Assembly: GCA_030917745.1 (NCBI GenBank)
Contig: JAUPUC010000089.1
Coordinates: forward strand, 1 to 5,335
Reading direction: 5' to 3'
Length of the DNA: 5,335 bases
Source: Patescibacteria group bacterium
Lineage (GTDB): Bacteria; Patescibacteriota; Minisyncoccia; Moranbacterales; UBA1568
Part shown: positions 1-5,335 of the stretch, piece after piece
Layout: every line of letters starts with the position of its first letter
Position numbering within the stretch: the first letter of the stretch is position 1
Position numbers and translations under genes: made by a program
Notes under the pieces: generated by a model
Seen by the model: only the letters and a program-made list of their open reading frames with translations
The model's database searches: none
What the model was told of the DNA's origin: nothing

Positions 1-348
1 CTCTTCGGTTACTGTTTCTTCCTCCGGAAACAAAAAACGCTCATCGTCGATCTTTGGAAATCGCGTCGATGACTCCACCTGTTCGACAACAGGCTTCCGC
101 TCGGAGGAAATGGCGAGTATCTCGAGTATCGCTTTCCCGTATTTCCGATACTTCGCCTCCTTGATCCCCTTGATCGCAAGCAATTCTTCTTTCGTCCGCG
201 GTTCGGCAGCCAAAAGCGCTTCCAAAACCGCATTCGGCAAAACACGAAAAACCTCTACGCCCTCTTGCTCGGCTTGCCTTCTCCGCCACTGCCACAGAGT
301 TCCGCGCACGTCCATAAAATTCTCTTTCAAAAGATACCTCTGTATCAT
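1..348 (-). CDS. HRDC-domain protein, N-terminal part (runs off left edge)
   Basis: An open minus-strand frame runs from an ATG at 348 to base 1 without a stop, giving 116 visible residues; the C-terminal part lies outside the window. Residues about 13-78 read as an HRDC domain, a small helical nucleic-acid-binding module: a basic Trp-rich first helix (TLWQWRRRQAEQEGVEVFRV), then LPNAVLEALL, then the diagnostic KEELLAIKGIKEAKYRKYG. The tail after residue 80 is acidic and low in complexity (PEEETVTEE), probably a linker. HRDC is usually C-terminal in RecQ helicases and RNase D, so an N-terminal copy suggests another architecture. From memory, some Patescibacteria carry an N-terminal HRDC on the exonuclease VII large subunit (XseA); this is only a hypothesis because the catalytic part is not visible. 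A second in-frame ATG lies at 315 but would cut into the first helix, so 348 is preferred. The gene is divergent from the DUF4446-like gene. Confidence 0.8.
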   Translation of the reverse strand, partial: MIQRYLLKENFMDVRGTLWQWRRRQAEQEGVEVFRVLPNAVLEALLAAEPRTKEELLAIKGIKEAKYRKYGKAILEILAISSERKPVVEQVESSTRFPKIDDERFLFPEEETVTEE

Positions 349-375
349 AGCGGTTCCAGACGAACTTTCCAACCT

Positions 376-400
376 TTTTTCCCTTTACAGAAGGGAAAAA
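376..400. repeat. Perfect 10-bp inverted repeat in divergent intergenic region
   Basis: The arm TTTTTCCCTT (376-385) is exactly complementary to AAGGGAAAAA (391-400), with the 5-base loop TACAG between them. It lies between two divergent genes and its right half overlaps the -35 and spacer of the putative rightward promoter. This position fits an operator for a dimeric regulator. The stem is AT-rich with only three G:C pairs, so it is a poor intrinsic terminator. Function is inferred from position only. Confidence 0.5.
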
Positions 401-412
401 TCATGATACCAT
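384..412 (+). promoter_or_regulatory. Putative sigma70-type promoter for DUF4446-like gene (and perhaps infB)
   Basis: TTTACA (384-389, five of six matches to the -35 consensus) and TACCAT (407-412, four of six to the -10) are separated by a 17-base spacer, the optimal distance. Transcription would start near 419, leaving a leader of about 24 bases before the ATG at 443. The promoter overlaps the inverted repeat at 376-400. It was found by eye only. Confidence 0.4.
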
Positions 413-426
413 TTCAAATAAGTCAA
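400..426 (-). promoter_or_regulatory. Possible divergent promoter for HRDC-domain gene
   Basis: On the minus strand TTGACT (426-421) matches the -35 consensus at five of six positions and CATGAT (405-400) matches the -10 at four of six. The spacer is 15 bases, which is short. If real, it overlaps the rightward promoter back to back and starts transcription inside the inverted repeat at 376-400. The weak -10 and short spacer keep this tentative. Confidence 0.22.
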
Positions 427-442
427 TTAAGCATATTTTCTC

Positions 443-946
443 ATGTTTCAGATTGATTCTCTCTCCGGCATACTCGTCATAGGAAGTTTCGTCCTTGCGA
501 GTCTGGCATTTTGTGTGACACTCTTCCTGTTCTTCAAACAACGCGTATTGGAACGGAAACTTGCGCTCTTTTTCTCTGGAAAAAGTGCAAAAACACTCGA
601 GAATGTCCTCACTGAGCAACTCAAGCAAACGAAGGAGCTAGATCACGATATTCAGGAGCTCTTTGATGCCACCGAAAAACTCCGTACTCTCAGTTTCAGC
701 GGTCTCCACAAATATGCAGTGCTTCGTTTCAACCCCTTCAAGGAAGTAGGCAGCAATCAAAGCTTCAGTGTTGCCTTACTCGATGGGAATAATTCGGGGG
801 TAGTCATTTCCTCTCTCCACACACGTGAAGGAACCAGAGTGTATGCAAAACCAGTTCTCAAAGGCAAAGATGCCGGATTTCCATTTACCGAAGAAGAAAA
901 AAACGTTATTCTGAAGGCCGCTGCCATACAAGTCATCGCCTCATAA
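443..946 (+). CDS. DUF4446-like membrane-anchored protein
   Basis: This 167-residue protein has three parts. A hydrophobic segment at about 9-31 (GILVIGSFVLASLAFCVTLF) is one N-terminal membrane helix. Residues about 35-85 form a charged, probably coiled-coil stretch. Residues about 88-160 form a globular domain with motifs I recognise from DUF4446 (PF14584): LRFNPF (94-99), EVGSNQSFSVALLD (101-114), SGVVISSLHTRE (118-129), YAKPV (134-138) and FPFTEEEK (146-153). The family is small and widespread in bacteria with no established biochemical function. The positive residues after the helix (KQRVLERK) suggest that the domain faces the cytoplasm. The start at 443 is the only one that keeps the whole membrane helix; no Shine-Dalgarno sequence precedes it. 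The gene ends 23 bases before infB on the same strand, so the two are probably co-transcribed, but the domain itself gives no clear link to translation. Family assignment is by motif memory, not a search. Confidence 0.87.
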   Translation: MFQIDSLSGILVIGSFVLASLAFCVTLFLFFKQRVLERKLALFFSGKSAKTLENVLTEQLKQTKELDHDIQELFDATEKLRTLSFSGLHKYAVLRFNPFKEVGSNQSFSVALLDGNNSGVVISSLHTREGTRVYAKPVLKGKDAGFPFTEEEKNVILKAAAIQVIAS

Positions 947-969
947 ATTTATTCTCTGTATCACATCGT

Positions 970-2727
970 ATGAACGAACCGGAACCAAAAAAAGTAGTCG
1001 CCATCACCGAAACTGTCAGTGTCAAGAAACTGTCAGATTTGCTTCATGTTCCGGTATCTTCCGTCATCACCGAACTCATGAAAAATGGCATCATTGCAAC
1101 CATCAATGAAGAAATTGATTTTGATACCGCAAGTGTTATCGCTTCCGATCTTGGATTTGAAACCAAGCCAGAAGAGGCAGAGCTCGAAGGAAAAATCACT
1201 CTCGAAAATCTTCCCGAAATTCTCGCCGCCGAACAAAAAGGAGAAGAGCCGCTTGCTCCTCGCGCACCAGTCGTCACCATTCTCGGTCACGTCGATCACG
1301 GTAAAACAACTCTTCTCGATACCATTCGAAAAACCAGTGTCGCCACCGGAGAAGCGGGTGGCATCACCCAGTGTATCAGCGCCTATCAGGTGAAAAAGCA
1401 CGGGAAAATGATTACCTTTATCGACACACCTGGTCATGAAGCATTCTCTGGTATGCGCAAACGTGGCATCTCAATCGCGGATATCGCTATTTTAGTTGTC
1501 TCAGCTGAAGACGGTGTCCGTCCGCAAACCAAAGAAGTCATCGAATTTATCAAAGAGAAAAAAATTCCGGTCATTGTGGCTATCAACAAAATTGATAAAC
1601 CAGAAGCAAAACCCGACCGAGTCAAACAAGAATTGGCTGAGTATGGCATTCTTTTCGAAGATTGGGGTGGCGATGTCATTTGTAACTACGTGAGCGCCAA
1701 AAACAATATCGGCATTGATAAGCTCCTCGAGAGTATTCTGCTTGTGGCAGAAGTTGAGGATTTCCGTGCCAATCAAAAACGTGATGGTCTAGCGGTCGTT
1801 CTCGAATCCAATCTGGACCCACAGAAAGGTCCTGTGGCAACCGTACTGATCCGAACTGGCACTCTCAAAGTAGGTCAGGATATCATCGCTGGAGGCACAT
1901 TTGGACGCATCCGCCGTATCGAAGATTTCGCCGGACGTAGCCTGACAACGGCTCTCCCGTCAGTTCCTGCTACACTCTTTGGATTCAATGAACCCCCAGC
2001 CGTCAACGACATTGTTCAGGTGGTCAGTAGTAAAGCCCTTGCCCGTCTCAAATCACAAGAACAAGGCGAACACGGCTCACTCAAAAAAATACGCACTGAA
2101 GAAAATGAGAGCGTCAAACAGTTTCGAGTGATTATTAAGGCAGACGTACAGGGATCAGTTGAGGCTCTCGAGCAAATTCTTTCTGGTATTGGAAACGAGG
2201 AAATTATTCTTGAAGAAATAAATGCCGCCGTTGGTGCCATCACCGAAAGTGACGTCAAGCTGGCCGAAAGTGCTGGAGCTATGATACTCGGATTCAATGT
2301 CGAACCAACCGCCGTTGCCAAACGCATGGCCGAGAACGCTCATGTCAAAGTTGAAACATTCAATATCATTTATAAACTTGTTGAGGCGGTCAAAAACCAC
2401 ATGTCCGCGCTGCTTCCCCCTGAAACCATTCGCACGGATTTTGGTCGTCTTTCAGTGCTCGCGGTCTTCAAGACCGGAAAACGCGATATGATTGTCGGCG
2501 GTCGAGTTTCTGAAGGCAAAATAGTGCGCGGTTCTCTTTTGGAAATCAAACGTGGCGATGAAATTCTTGGACAAGGTACCATGGGCAATCTCCAGCGTAA
2601 CAAAGAAAATGCCGATGAAGTCGGACAGGGAAATGAATGCGGCGTCGTATTTGACGGCTCTCTCAAGATTCAGGTAGGTGATACTTTGATTTGCTACAAA
2701 GAAGAACAGAAACGACGTAGCCTCTAA
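970..2727 (+). CDS. infB: Translation initiation factor IF-2
   Basis: This GTPase brings initiator fMet-tRNA to the 30S subunit and promotes 50S joining in the cytoplasm. The 585 residues contain, in order: a short IF2_N helical domain (about 14-64, VKKLSDLLHVPVSSVITELM), an acidic linker (65-98), the G domain (about 99-262), beta-barrel domain II (about 272-365), domain III (about 383-485, FRVIIKADVQGSVEAL and AVGAITESDV) and the fMet-tRNA-binding C-terminal barrel (about 487-577, with NECGVVF). GTPase motifs are intact: G1 GHVDHGKT (106-113), G3 DTPGH with catalytic His156 (152-156), G4 NKID (206-209) and G5 SAK (242-244). The switch I motif reads GGITQCISAY (130-139), where IF-2 usually has His in place of Cys135. 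It is much shorter than E. coli IF-2 (890 residues) because it lacks the long N-terminal extension; compact forms are common in reduced genomes. No Shine-Dalgarno precedes the ATG. The usual neighbours nusA and rbfA are absent here. Confidence 0.98.
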   Translation: MNEPEPKKVVAITETVSVKKLSDLLHVPVSSVITELMKNGIIATINEEIDFDTASVIASDLGFETKPEEAELEGKITLENLPEILAAEQKGEEPLAPRAPVVTILGHVDHGKTTLLDTIRKTSVATGEAGGITQCISAYQVKKHGKMITFIDTPGHEAFSGMRKRGISIADIAILVVSAEDGVRPQTKEVIEFIKEKKIPVIVAINKIDKPEAKPDRVKQELAEYGILFEDWGGDVICNYVSAKNNIGIDKLLESILLVAEVEDFRANQKRDGLAVVLESNLDPQKGPVATVLIRTGTLKVGQDIIAGGTFGRIRRIEDFAGRSLTTALPSVPATLFGFNEPPAVNDIVQVVSSKALARLKSQEQGEHGSLKKIRTEENESVKQFRVIIKADVQGSVEALEQILSGIGNEEIILEEINAAVGAITESDVKLAESAGAMILGFNVEPTAVAKRMAENAHVKVETFNIIYKLVEAVKNHMSALLPPETIRTDFGRLSVLAVFKTGKRDMIVGGRVSEGKIVRGSLLEIKRGDEILGQGTMGNLQRNKENADEVGQGNECGVVFDGSLKIQVGDTLICYKEEQKRRSL

Positions 2728-2797
2728 GCACCTCTTTTCTTCTTTCTTTCGAGGCCGATTAAACACTCTCTTTCTTGATTTTGTTTTTCATGTGTCT

Positions 2798-4330
2798 ATG
2801 GAATATCCCCTTCCCCTTCCAGTCATCCACATACTAGAGAGTCTCAAACAGGCTGGTTTTGAAGCGTATATTGTTGGTGGATGCGTTCGTGATCTTCTTC
2901 TCAAACGCGTGCCAAAAGATTGGGATATCACGACCAATGCGGAGCCCGAACAAATACAAGCTCTCTTCCCTGATCATGTCTATGAAAATACTTTCGGCAC
3001 TGTTGGTGTCAAAGTGAAACGTTTTCACCCGCTCACACCGCCTCAGTACGAATATGACATTATCGAGGTTACAACATACCGAACAGAAACAGGATACAGT
3101 GACCATCGTCGACCTGATCAGGTAACCTTTGTGACTACCCTGCCAGAAGATCTCGCTCGTCGAGACTTCACTATCAATGCTCTTGCGGCTTCTCTTGATC
3201 ACTATACCCCTTCAAAGGACACATCCGAAACTGCTCTCTGTACCCTCTCGCTCGTTGACACGTTTGATGGGCTCGGTGATATGCAAAAAAAAGTCATTCG
3301 GGCAGTCGGGAATCCAGAACAACGTTTTGAGGAAGATGCCCTGCGTATCATGCGAGCAATCCGCTTTGCTAGTGAGCTTCGTCTCCCAACAAAAACAATC
3401 TCCTCAGCAAACTGGTCCATTGACGCATCGACACTGGAAGCCGTTAAAAAATATGCTTCCTCCCTGAATACGATTTCCCTCGAACGCATTCGGGATGAAT
3501 TTTCACGCATCATCCTCTCTCCAAATGCCGCCTTCGGTGTTGAACTGCTCCGAACGACGGGCCTGCTCAAATATATTATTCCTGAGCTTGAAGAAGGAGT
3601 TGGGGTCGGACAGAATCTCCACCATATCTACACCGTTTGGGAACACAATCTCCGCGCACTCGAAACTTGTCCATCACCGAAACTGCACGTCCGACTCGCC
3701 GCGCTTCTCCATGACGTCGGGAAACCACGCACCAAACAGGGCGATGGATATCGATCCACCTTTTACAATCATGACCATGTTGGTGCTCGCATGACCAAAA
3801 TTATTTTGGCACGACTCAAGTACCCAAAAGACATTGTCGAAAAGGCTACGCTGCTGGTTGACAATCACTTATTTTACTATAATGTAGGAGAAGTGACTGA
3901 AGCATCAGTGCGACGACTCATCAAAAAAGTCGGGCTGGAAAATATGCATGATCTCATGGATGTTCGTATCAGTGACAGACTCGGTTCTGGTGTCCCCAAG
4001 GCCAAGCCCTACAAACTCCGGCACCTCGAGTATATGATTGATAAGGTTTCGCATGATCCGCTGTCAGTCAAAATGCTGAAAATAAACGGTCAAGATCTCA
4101 TGCGAGAATTAGCCATCGCCCCCGGACCAAAGATTGGCGCTATTCTTGATGTCCTGCTCGCAGAAACTATTGAAGACCCGCTCATCAATACCCGAGAAAA
4201 ACTCCTCACGAGAGCAAGAGTGCTTCTCGAACACAATCTTGACGAGCTCCGAACTCTCGCTCAGGAAAAAATCGAGGAAAAACGAAATACGGATGATCAG
4301 AGCATCAAGCAGCAGCACTTTGTTCAATAA
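2798..4330 (+). CDS. cca: CCA tRNA nucleotidyltransferase, class II, with HD domain
   Basis: The protein builds or repairs the 3'-terminal CCA of tRNAs from CTP and ATP without a nucleic-acid template. Its 510 residues show the class II nucleotidyltransferase core: GGCVRD (27-32), the metal-binding DWD (41-43), RRDFTINALA (121-130) and the nucleotide-selecting EDALR (179-183, the EDxxR motif of CCA enzymes). The neck and body helices follow, then an HD domain with LLHDVGK (303-309) and NHDHVG (324-329), and a C-terminal segment GPKIGAILDVLL (443-454) typical of HD-containing CCA enzymes. The related bacterial poly(A) polymerase is the main alternative. It is less likely because of the HD domain and because both downstream tRNAs lack an encoded CCA. 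At 510 residues it is longer than many relatives, with extra sequence near 74-86 and 132-150 and a charged tail after 485. ATG 2798 was chosen over an in-frame GTG at 2792, which adds only two residues. Neither has a Shine-Dalgarno; the leader is pyrimidine-rich. Confidence 0.93.
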   Translation: MEYPLPLPVIHILESLKQAGFEAYIVGGCVRDLLLKRVPKDWDITTNAEPEQIQALFPDHVYENTFGTVGVKVKRFHPLTPPQYEYDIIEVTTYRTETGYSDHRRPDQVTFVTTLPEDLARRDFTINALAASLDHYTPSKDTSETALCTLSLVDTFDGLGDMQKKVIRAVGNPEQRFEEDALRIMRAIRFASELRLPTKTISSANWSIDASTLEAVKKYASSLNTISLERIRDEFSRIILSPNAAFGVELLRTTGLLKYIIPELEEGVGVGQNLHHIYTVWEHNLRALETCPSPKLHVRLAALLHDVGKPRTKQGDGYRSTFYNHDHVGARMTKIILARLKYPKDIVEKATLLVDNHLFYYNVGEVTEASVRRLIKKVGLENMHDLMDVRISDRLGSGVPKAKPYKLRHLEYMIDKVSHDPLSVKMLKINGQDLMRELAIAPGPKIGAILDVLLAETIEDPLINTREKLLTRARVLLEHNLDELRTLAQEKIEEKRNTDDQSIKQQHFVQ

Positions 4331-4356
4331 TATCCTCCTTACCGTCGTATCATGTA

Positions 4357-4427
4357 CGGAGCATAGTATAGTGGTAGTACGCGCGCTTCGGGTGCGTGAA
4401 GTCTGGGTTCGATTCCCGGTGTTCCGA
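4357..4427 (+). tRNA. tRNA-Pro (anticodon CGG)
   Basis: A full cloverleaf folds by eye. The acceptor stem is CGGAGCA/TGTTCCG with one G-T pair, and the D stem is GTAT/GTAC with loop AGTGGTA. The anticodon stem is CGCGC/GCGTG with loop TTCGGGT, giving anticodon CGG at 4389-4391, which reads CCG. The T stem is CTGGG/CCCGG with loop TTCGATT. The C1-G72 pair, discriminator A73 (4427) and G37 are typical of bacterial tRNA-Pro. The gene is compact at 71 bases, with a 7-base D loop and a 4-base variable loop. CAG follows A73, so CCA is not encoded and must be added by an enzyme such as the one encoded 26 bases upstream. Confidence 0.95.
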
Positions 4428-4453
4428 CAGTGGTATTCTCTTTTCTTTCTTCT

Positions 4454-4768
4454 ATGAAAATCAGTATCCCTCATCCAAGTGAAAATTCTGTTTCGCTCAT
4501 GCGTCGAGCAGGTTATATATTTCAACGAGCAGAAAATGGTGAACAAAGTTTTATTCGCCCGTTGGCCCGCTCTGGCTACCCGCGTTTCCACGCCTATGTG
4601 AAAACAGAAAATGGAAATTTTCTCATCAATTTCCATCTTGATCAGAAGCGCGAGACATACGGTGAAGATACCCGTCATCATGGTGAATACGAAAATGAAG
4701 GCGCGCTCCACGAAGAATCCTCTCATCTGCTCCGTTTCTTCGGACCCAGCGCGAAAATAGTAAAATAA
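4454..4768 (+). CDS. Small uncharacterised protein between two tRNA genes
   Basis: I cannot assign this 104-residue protein to a named family. It resembles, from memory only, short hypothetical proteins common in Patescibacteria with a YPRFH...INxHLDQK pattern. Visible features are MKISIPHP at the N-terminus, RRAGYIF (17-23), SGYPRFHAYV (40-49), LINFHLDQKRETYG (57-70) and an acidic His-rich stretch RHHGEYENEGALHEE (74-88). Alternating hydrophobic and polar residues at about 43-62 suggest beta strands. There is no signal peptide or membrane segment, so it is probably cytoplasmic. The repeated His with nearby Asp and Glu (46, 61, 63, 75, 76, 86, 91) could bind metal, but that is speculation. 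ATG 4454 is preferred; an in-frame GTG at 4430 lies three bases after tRNA-Pro and adds eight hydrophobic residues of little value. The leader TTTTCTTTCTTCT is pyrimidine-rich with no Shine-Dalgarno. The stop lies 11 bases before tRNA-Leu. Confidence 0.82.
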   Translation: MKISIPHPSENSVSLMRRAGYIFQRAENGEQSFIRPLARSGYPRFHAYVKTENGNFLINFHLDQKRETYGEDTRHHGEYENEGALHEESSHLLRFFGPSAKIVK

Positions 4769-4779
4769 GAAAAAGTTAT

Positions 4780-4862
4780 GCCGAGGTGGTGAAATGGTAG
4801 ACACACTAGCTTTAGGCGCTAGCGGGAGCAATCCTATGGAGGTTCAAGTCCTCTCCTCGGCA
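4780..4862 (+). tRNA. tRNA-Leu (anticodon UAG)
   Basis: This is a class II tRNA with a long variable arm. The acceptor stem GCCGAGG/CCTCGGC pairs perfectly. The D stem is GTG/CAC with a GG-containing loop. The anticodon stem is CTAGC/GCTAG with loop TTTAGGC, giving anticodon TAG at 4813-4815, which reads CUA. The variable arm forms a 4-bp stem GGGA/TCCT (4824-4827 and 4832-4835) closed by a GCAA tetraloop. The T stem is GGAGG/CCTCT with loop TTCAAGT. A73 is the discriminator expected for Leu. The bases after A73 are CCG, so the complete CCA end is not encoded. The gene starts 11 bases after the preceding stop codon and lies 11 bases before a terminator hairpin, so it is the last gene of this rightward run. 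Confidence 0.97.
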
Positions 4863-4873
4863 CCGATAACAGC

Positions 4874-4912
4874 AGAAAACCGCCGAACTACATTGGGCGG
4901 TTTTCTTTTTTT
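4874..4912 (+). terminator. Strong Rho-independent terminator after tRNA-Leu
   Basis: An 11-bp perfect stem, AGAAAACCGCC (4874-4884) with GGCGGTTTTCT (4896-4906), encloses an 11-base loop and continues into a run of seven T (4906-4912). It lies 11 bases after the tRNA-Leu end and ends the rightward block. The A-rich left arm gives TTTTCT on the other strand, so it may also stop the convergent gene ending at 4937, though the T-tract on that side is weaker. Confidence 0.92.
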
Positions 4913-4936
4913 CTGAGCCTCAAATGTGGCACAAAT

Positions 4937-5335
4937 TTACTTCATTCTACGTGAAACACGCGGAGCAATGATCAGTGATCCAAAAAAATGAGTCACAAAC
5001 AATGCCAGCAATCCGAGGAGAAGCACGCGAAAAGTAAACAGAAATGTCTCTGGTACATAGCTCGAGAGAAGAGCATAGTATTTTTTCAGTCCTTTCTGGC
5101 TTCCAGCTGCTAAAGTAGCATCTTGCACCTCAACCTGAATCTTCCCATCAAAAGTAGACTCAGTGGAGTCAAGAGGTGAGATATTCCATATATCATACAA
5201 TGCGCGGCGCATCAAATCAGTCTGTAATATGATCGCCTGCAAAGAAACGTCGTAAGAAGTCCCTCCGAACTTATTAATCGGGAATGAGATAGTATTGGTT
5301 GACGATTCTTCTATCACCGTTCCATCTACTCGCCA
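4937..5335 (-). CDS. C-terminal part of an unidentified single-pass membrane protein (runs off right edge)
   Basis: The frame stays open from the TAA at 4937-4939 to the window edge, giving 132 visible residues, so the start is most likely outside; a GTG at 5317 is in frame but has no special support. Residues 1-95 of the visible part are soluble-looking and mixed in composition (SFPINKFGGTSYDVSLQAII, GKIQVEV, KKYYALLSSYVP). Residues about 97-123 form a strongly hydrophobic helix (FRVLLLGLLALFVTHFFGSL) followed by the basic end RVSRRMK. By the positive-inside rule the C-terminus would be cytoplasmic and the visible domain outside, as in a tail-anchored or C-terminally anchored surface protein; more helices may lie upstream. 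I recognise no family and assign no function. The gene is convergent with the tRNA block and shares the terminator region with it. Confidence 0.72.
   Translation of the reverse strand, partial: WRVDGTVIEESSTNTISFPINKFGGTSYDVSLQAIILQTDLMRRALYDIWNISPLDSTESTFDGKIQVEVQDATLAAGSQKGLKKYYALLSSYVPETFLFTFRVLLLGLLALFVTHFFGSLIIAPRVSRRMK

Noticed and set aside
9..406. Short open frames on both strands over the left edge
   Set aside because: Only the open minus-strand frame from 348 gives a recognisable domain (HRDC); the others are Ser/Arg-rich shadows.
1033..1437. 134-residue minus-strand open frame inside infB
   Set aside because: It is antisense to well-conserved IF-2 coding sequence and is explained by codon use of the real gene.
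2719..2756. GCCTC...GAGGC inverted repeat after infB as a terminator
   Set aside because: The stem is only 5 bp with a loop of over 25 bases and no following T-run, so I see no terminator between infB and cca.
4320..4356. Possible promoter for tRNA-Pro with TAATAT at 4328-4333
   Set aside because: No acceptable -35 lies 15-19 bases upstream, and the AT-rich match falls over the cca stop codon.
4430..4453. GTG at 4430 as start of the small protein
   Set aside because: It would begin three bases after the mature tRNA-Pro end and adds eight residues that do not look like part of the fold; ATG 4454 is cleaner.
4109..4831. 240-residue minus-strand open frame
   Set aside because: It overlaps the end of cca, both tRNA genes and the small protein gene on the other strand. 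Its translation is Arg-, Phe- and Thr-rich with no recognisable motif.
443..5335. Reassigned TGA codon, as in some CPR lineages
   Set aside because: No coding frame contains an in-frame TGA, all visible stops are TAA, and Trp is encoded by TGG.
1..5335. Mobile element, CRISPR array, defence or toxin-antitoxin system
   Set aside because: I saw no transposase, integrase, direct-repeat array, target-site duplication or recognisable toxin or nuclease gene. The tRNAs show no adjacent attachment-site duplication.

Overview
The window looks like a piece of a small-genome bacterial chromosome, most likely from Patescibacteria (CPR). That is an inference from several signs: a compact IF-2, a DUF4446-type membrane protein, an N-terminal HRDC protein, a small conserved-looking protein wedged between tRNA genes, tRNAs without encoded CCA, and almost no Shine-Dalgarno sequences. 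The standard genetic code fits. No gene has an internal in-frame TGA, and all five visible stop codons are TAA.

Layout. The left edge carries the N-terminal part of a minus-strand gene that begins with an HRDC nucleic-acid-binding domain and runs off the window at base 1. A short divergent intergenic region (349-442) follows, with a perfect 10-bp inverted repeat and putative back-to-back promoters. The plus strand then reads in one direction: a membrane-anchored DUF4446-like protein (443-946), translation initiation factor IF-2 (infB, 970-2727), a class II CCA tRNA nucleotidyltransferase with an HD domain (2798-4330), tRNA-Pro(CGG) (4357-4427), a 104-residue uncharacterised protein (4454-4768) and tRNA-Leu(UAG) (4780-4862). 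A strong intrinsic terminator (4874-4912) closes the run. To its right a convergent minus-strand gene for a protein with one C-terminal membrane segment enters from the right edge.

The theme is translation: an initiation factor, the enzyme that builds tRNA 3' ends, and two tRNAs that need that enzyme because neither has a templated CCA. The tight spacing (12 to 70 bases) and the single clear terminator make co-transcription of part or all of the block plausible, but the sequence alone does not prove it.

I see no mobile element, CRISPR array, toxin-antitoxin pair or defence system. The points most worth a second look are the uncharacterised small protein between the tRNAs, the general lack of Shine-Dalgarno sequences, an unusual His-to-Cys change in the IF-2 switch I region, and the palindrome between the divergent genes.
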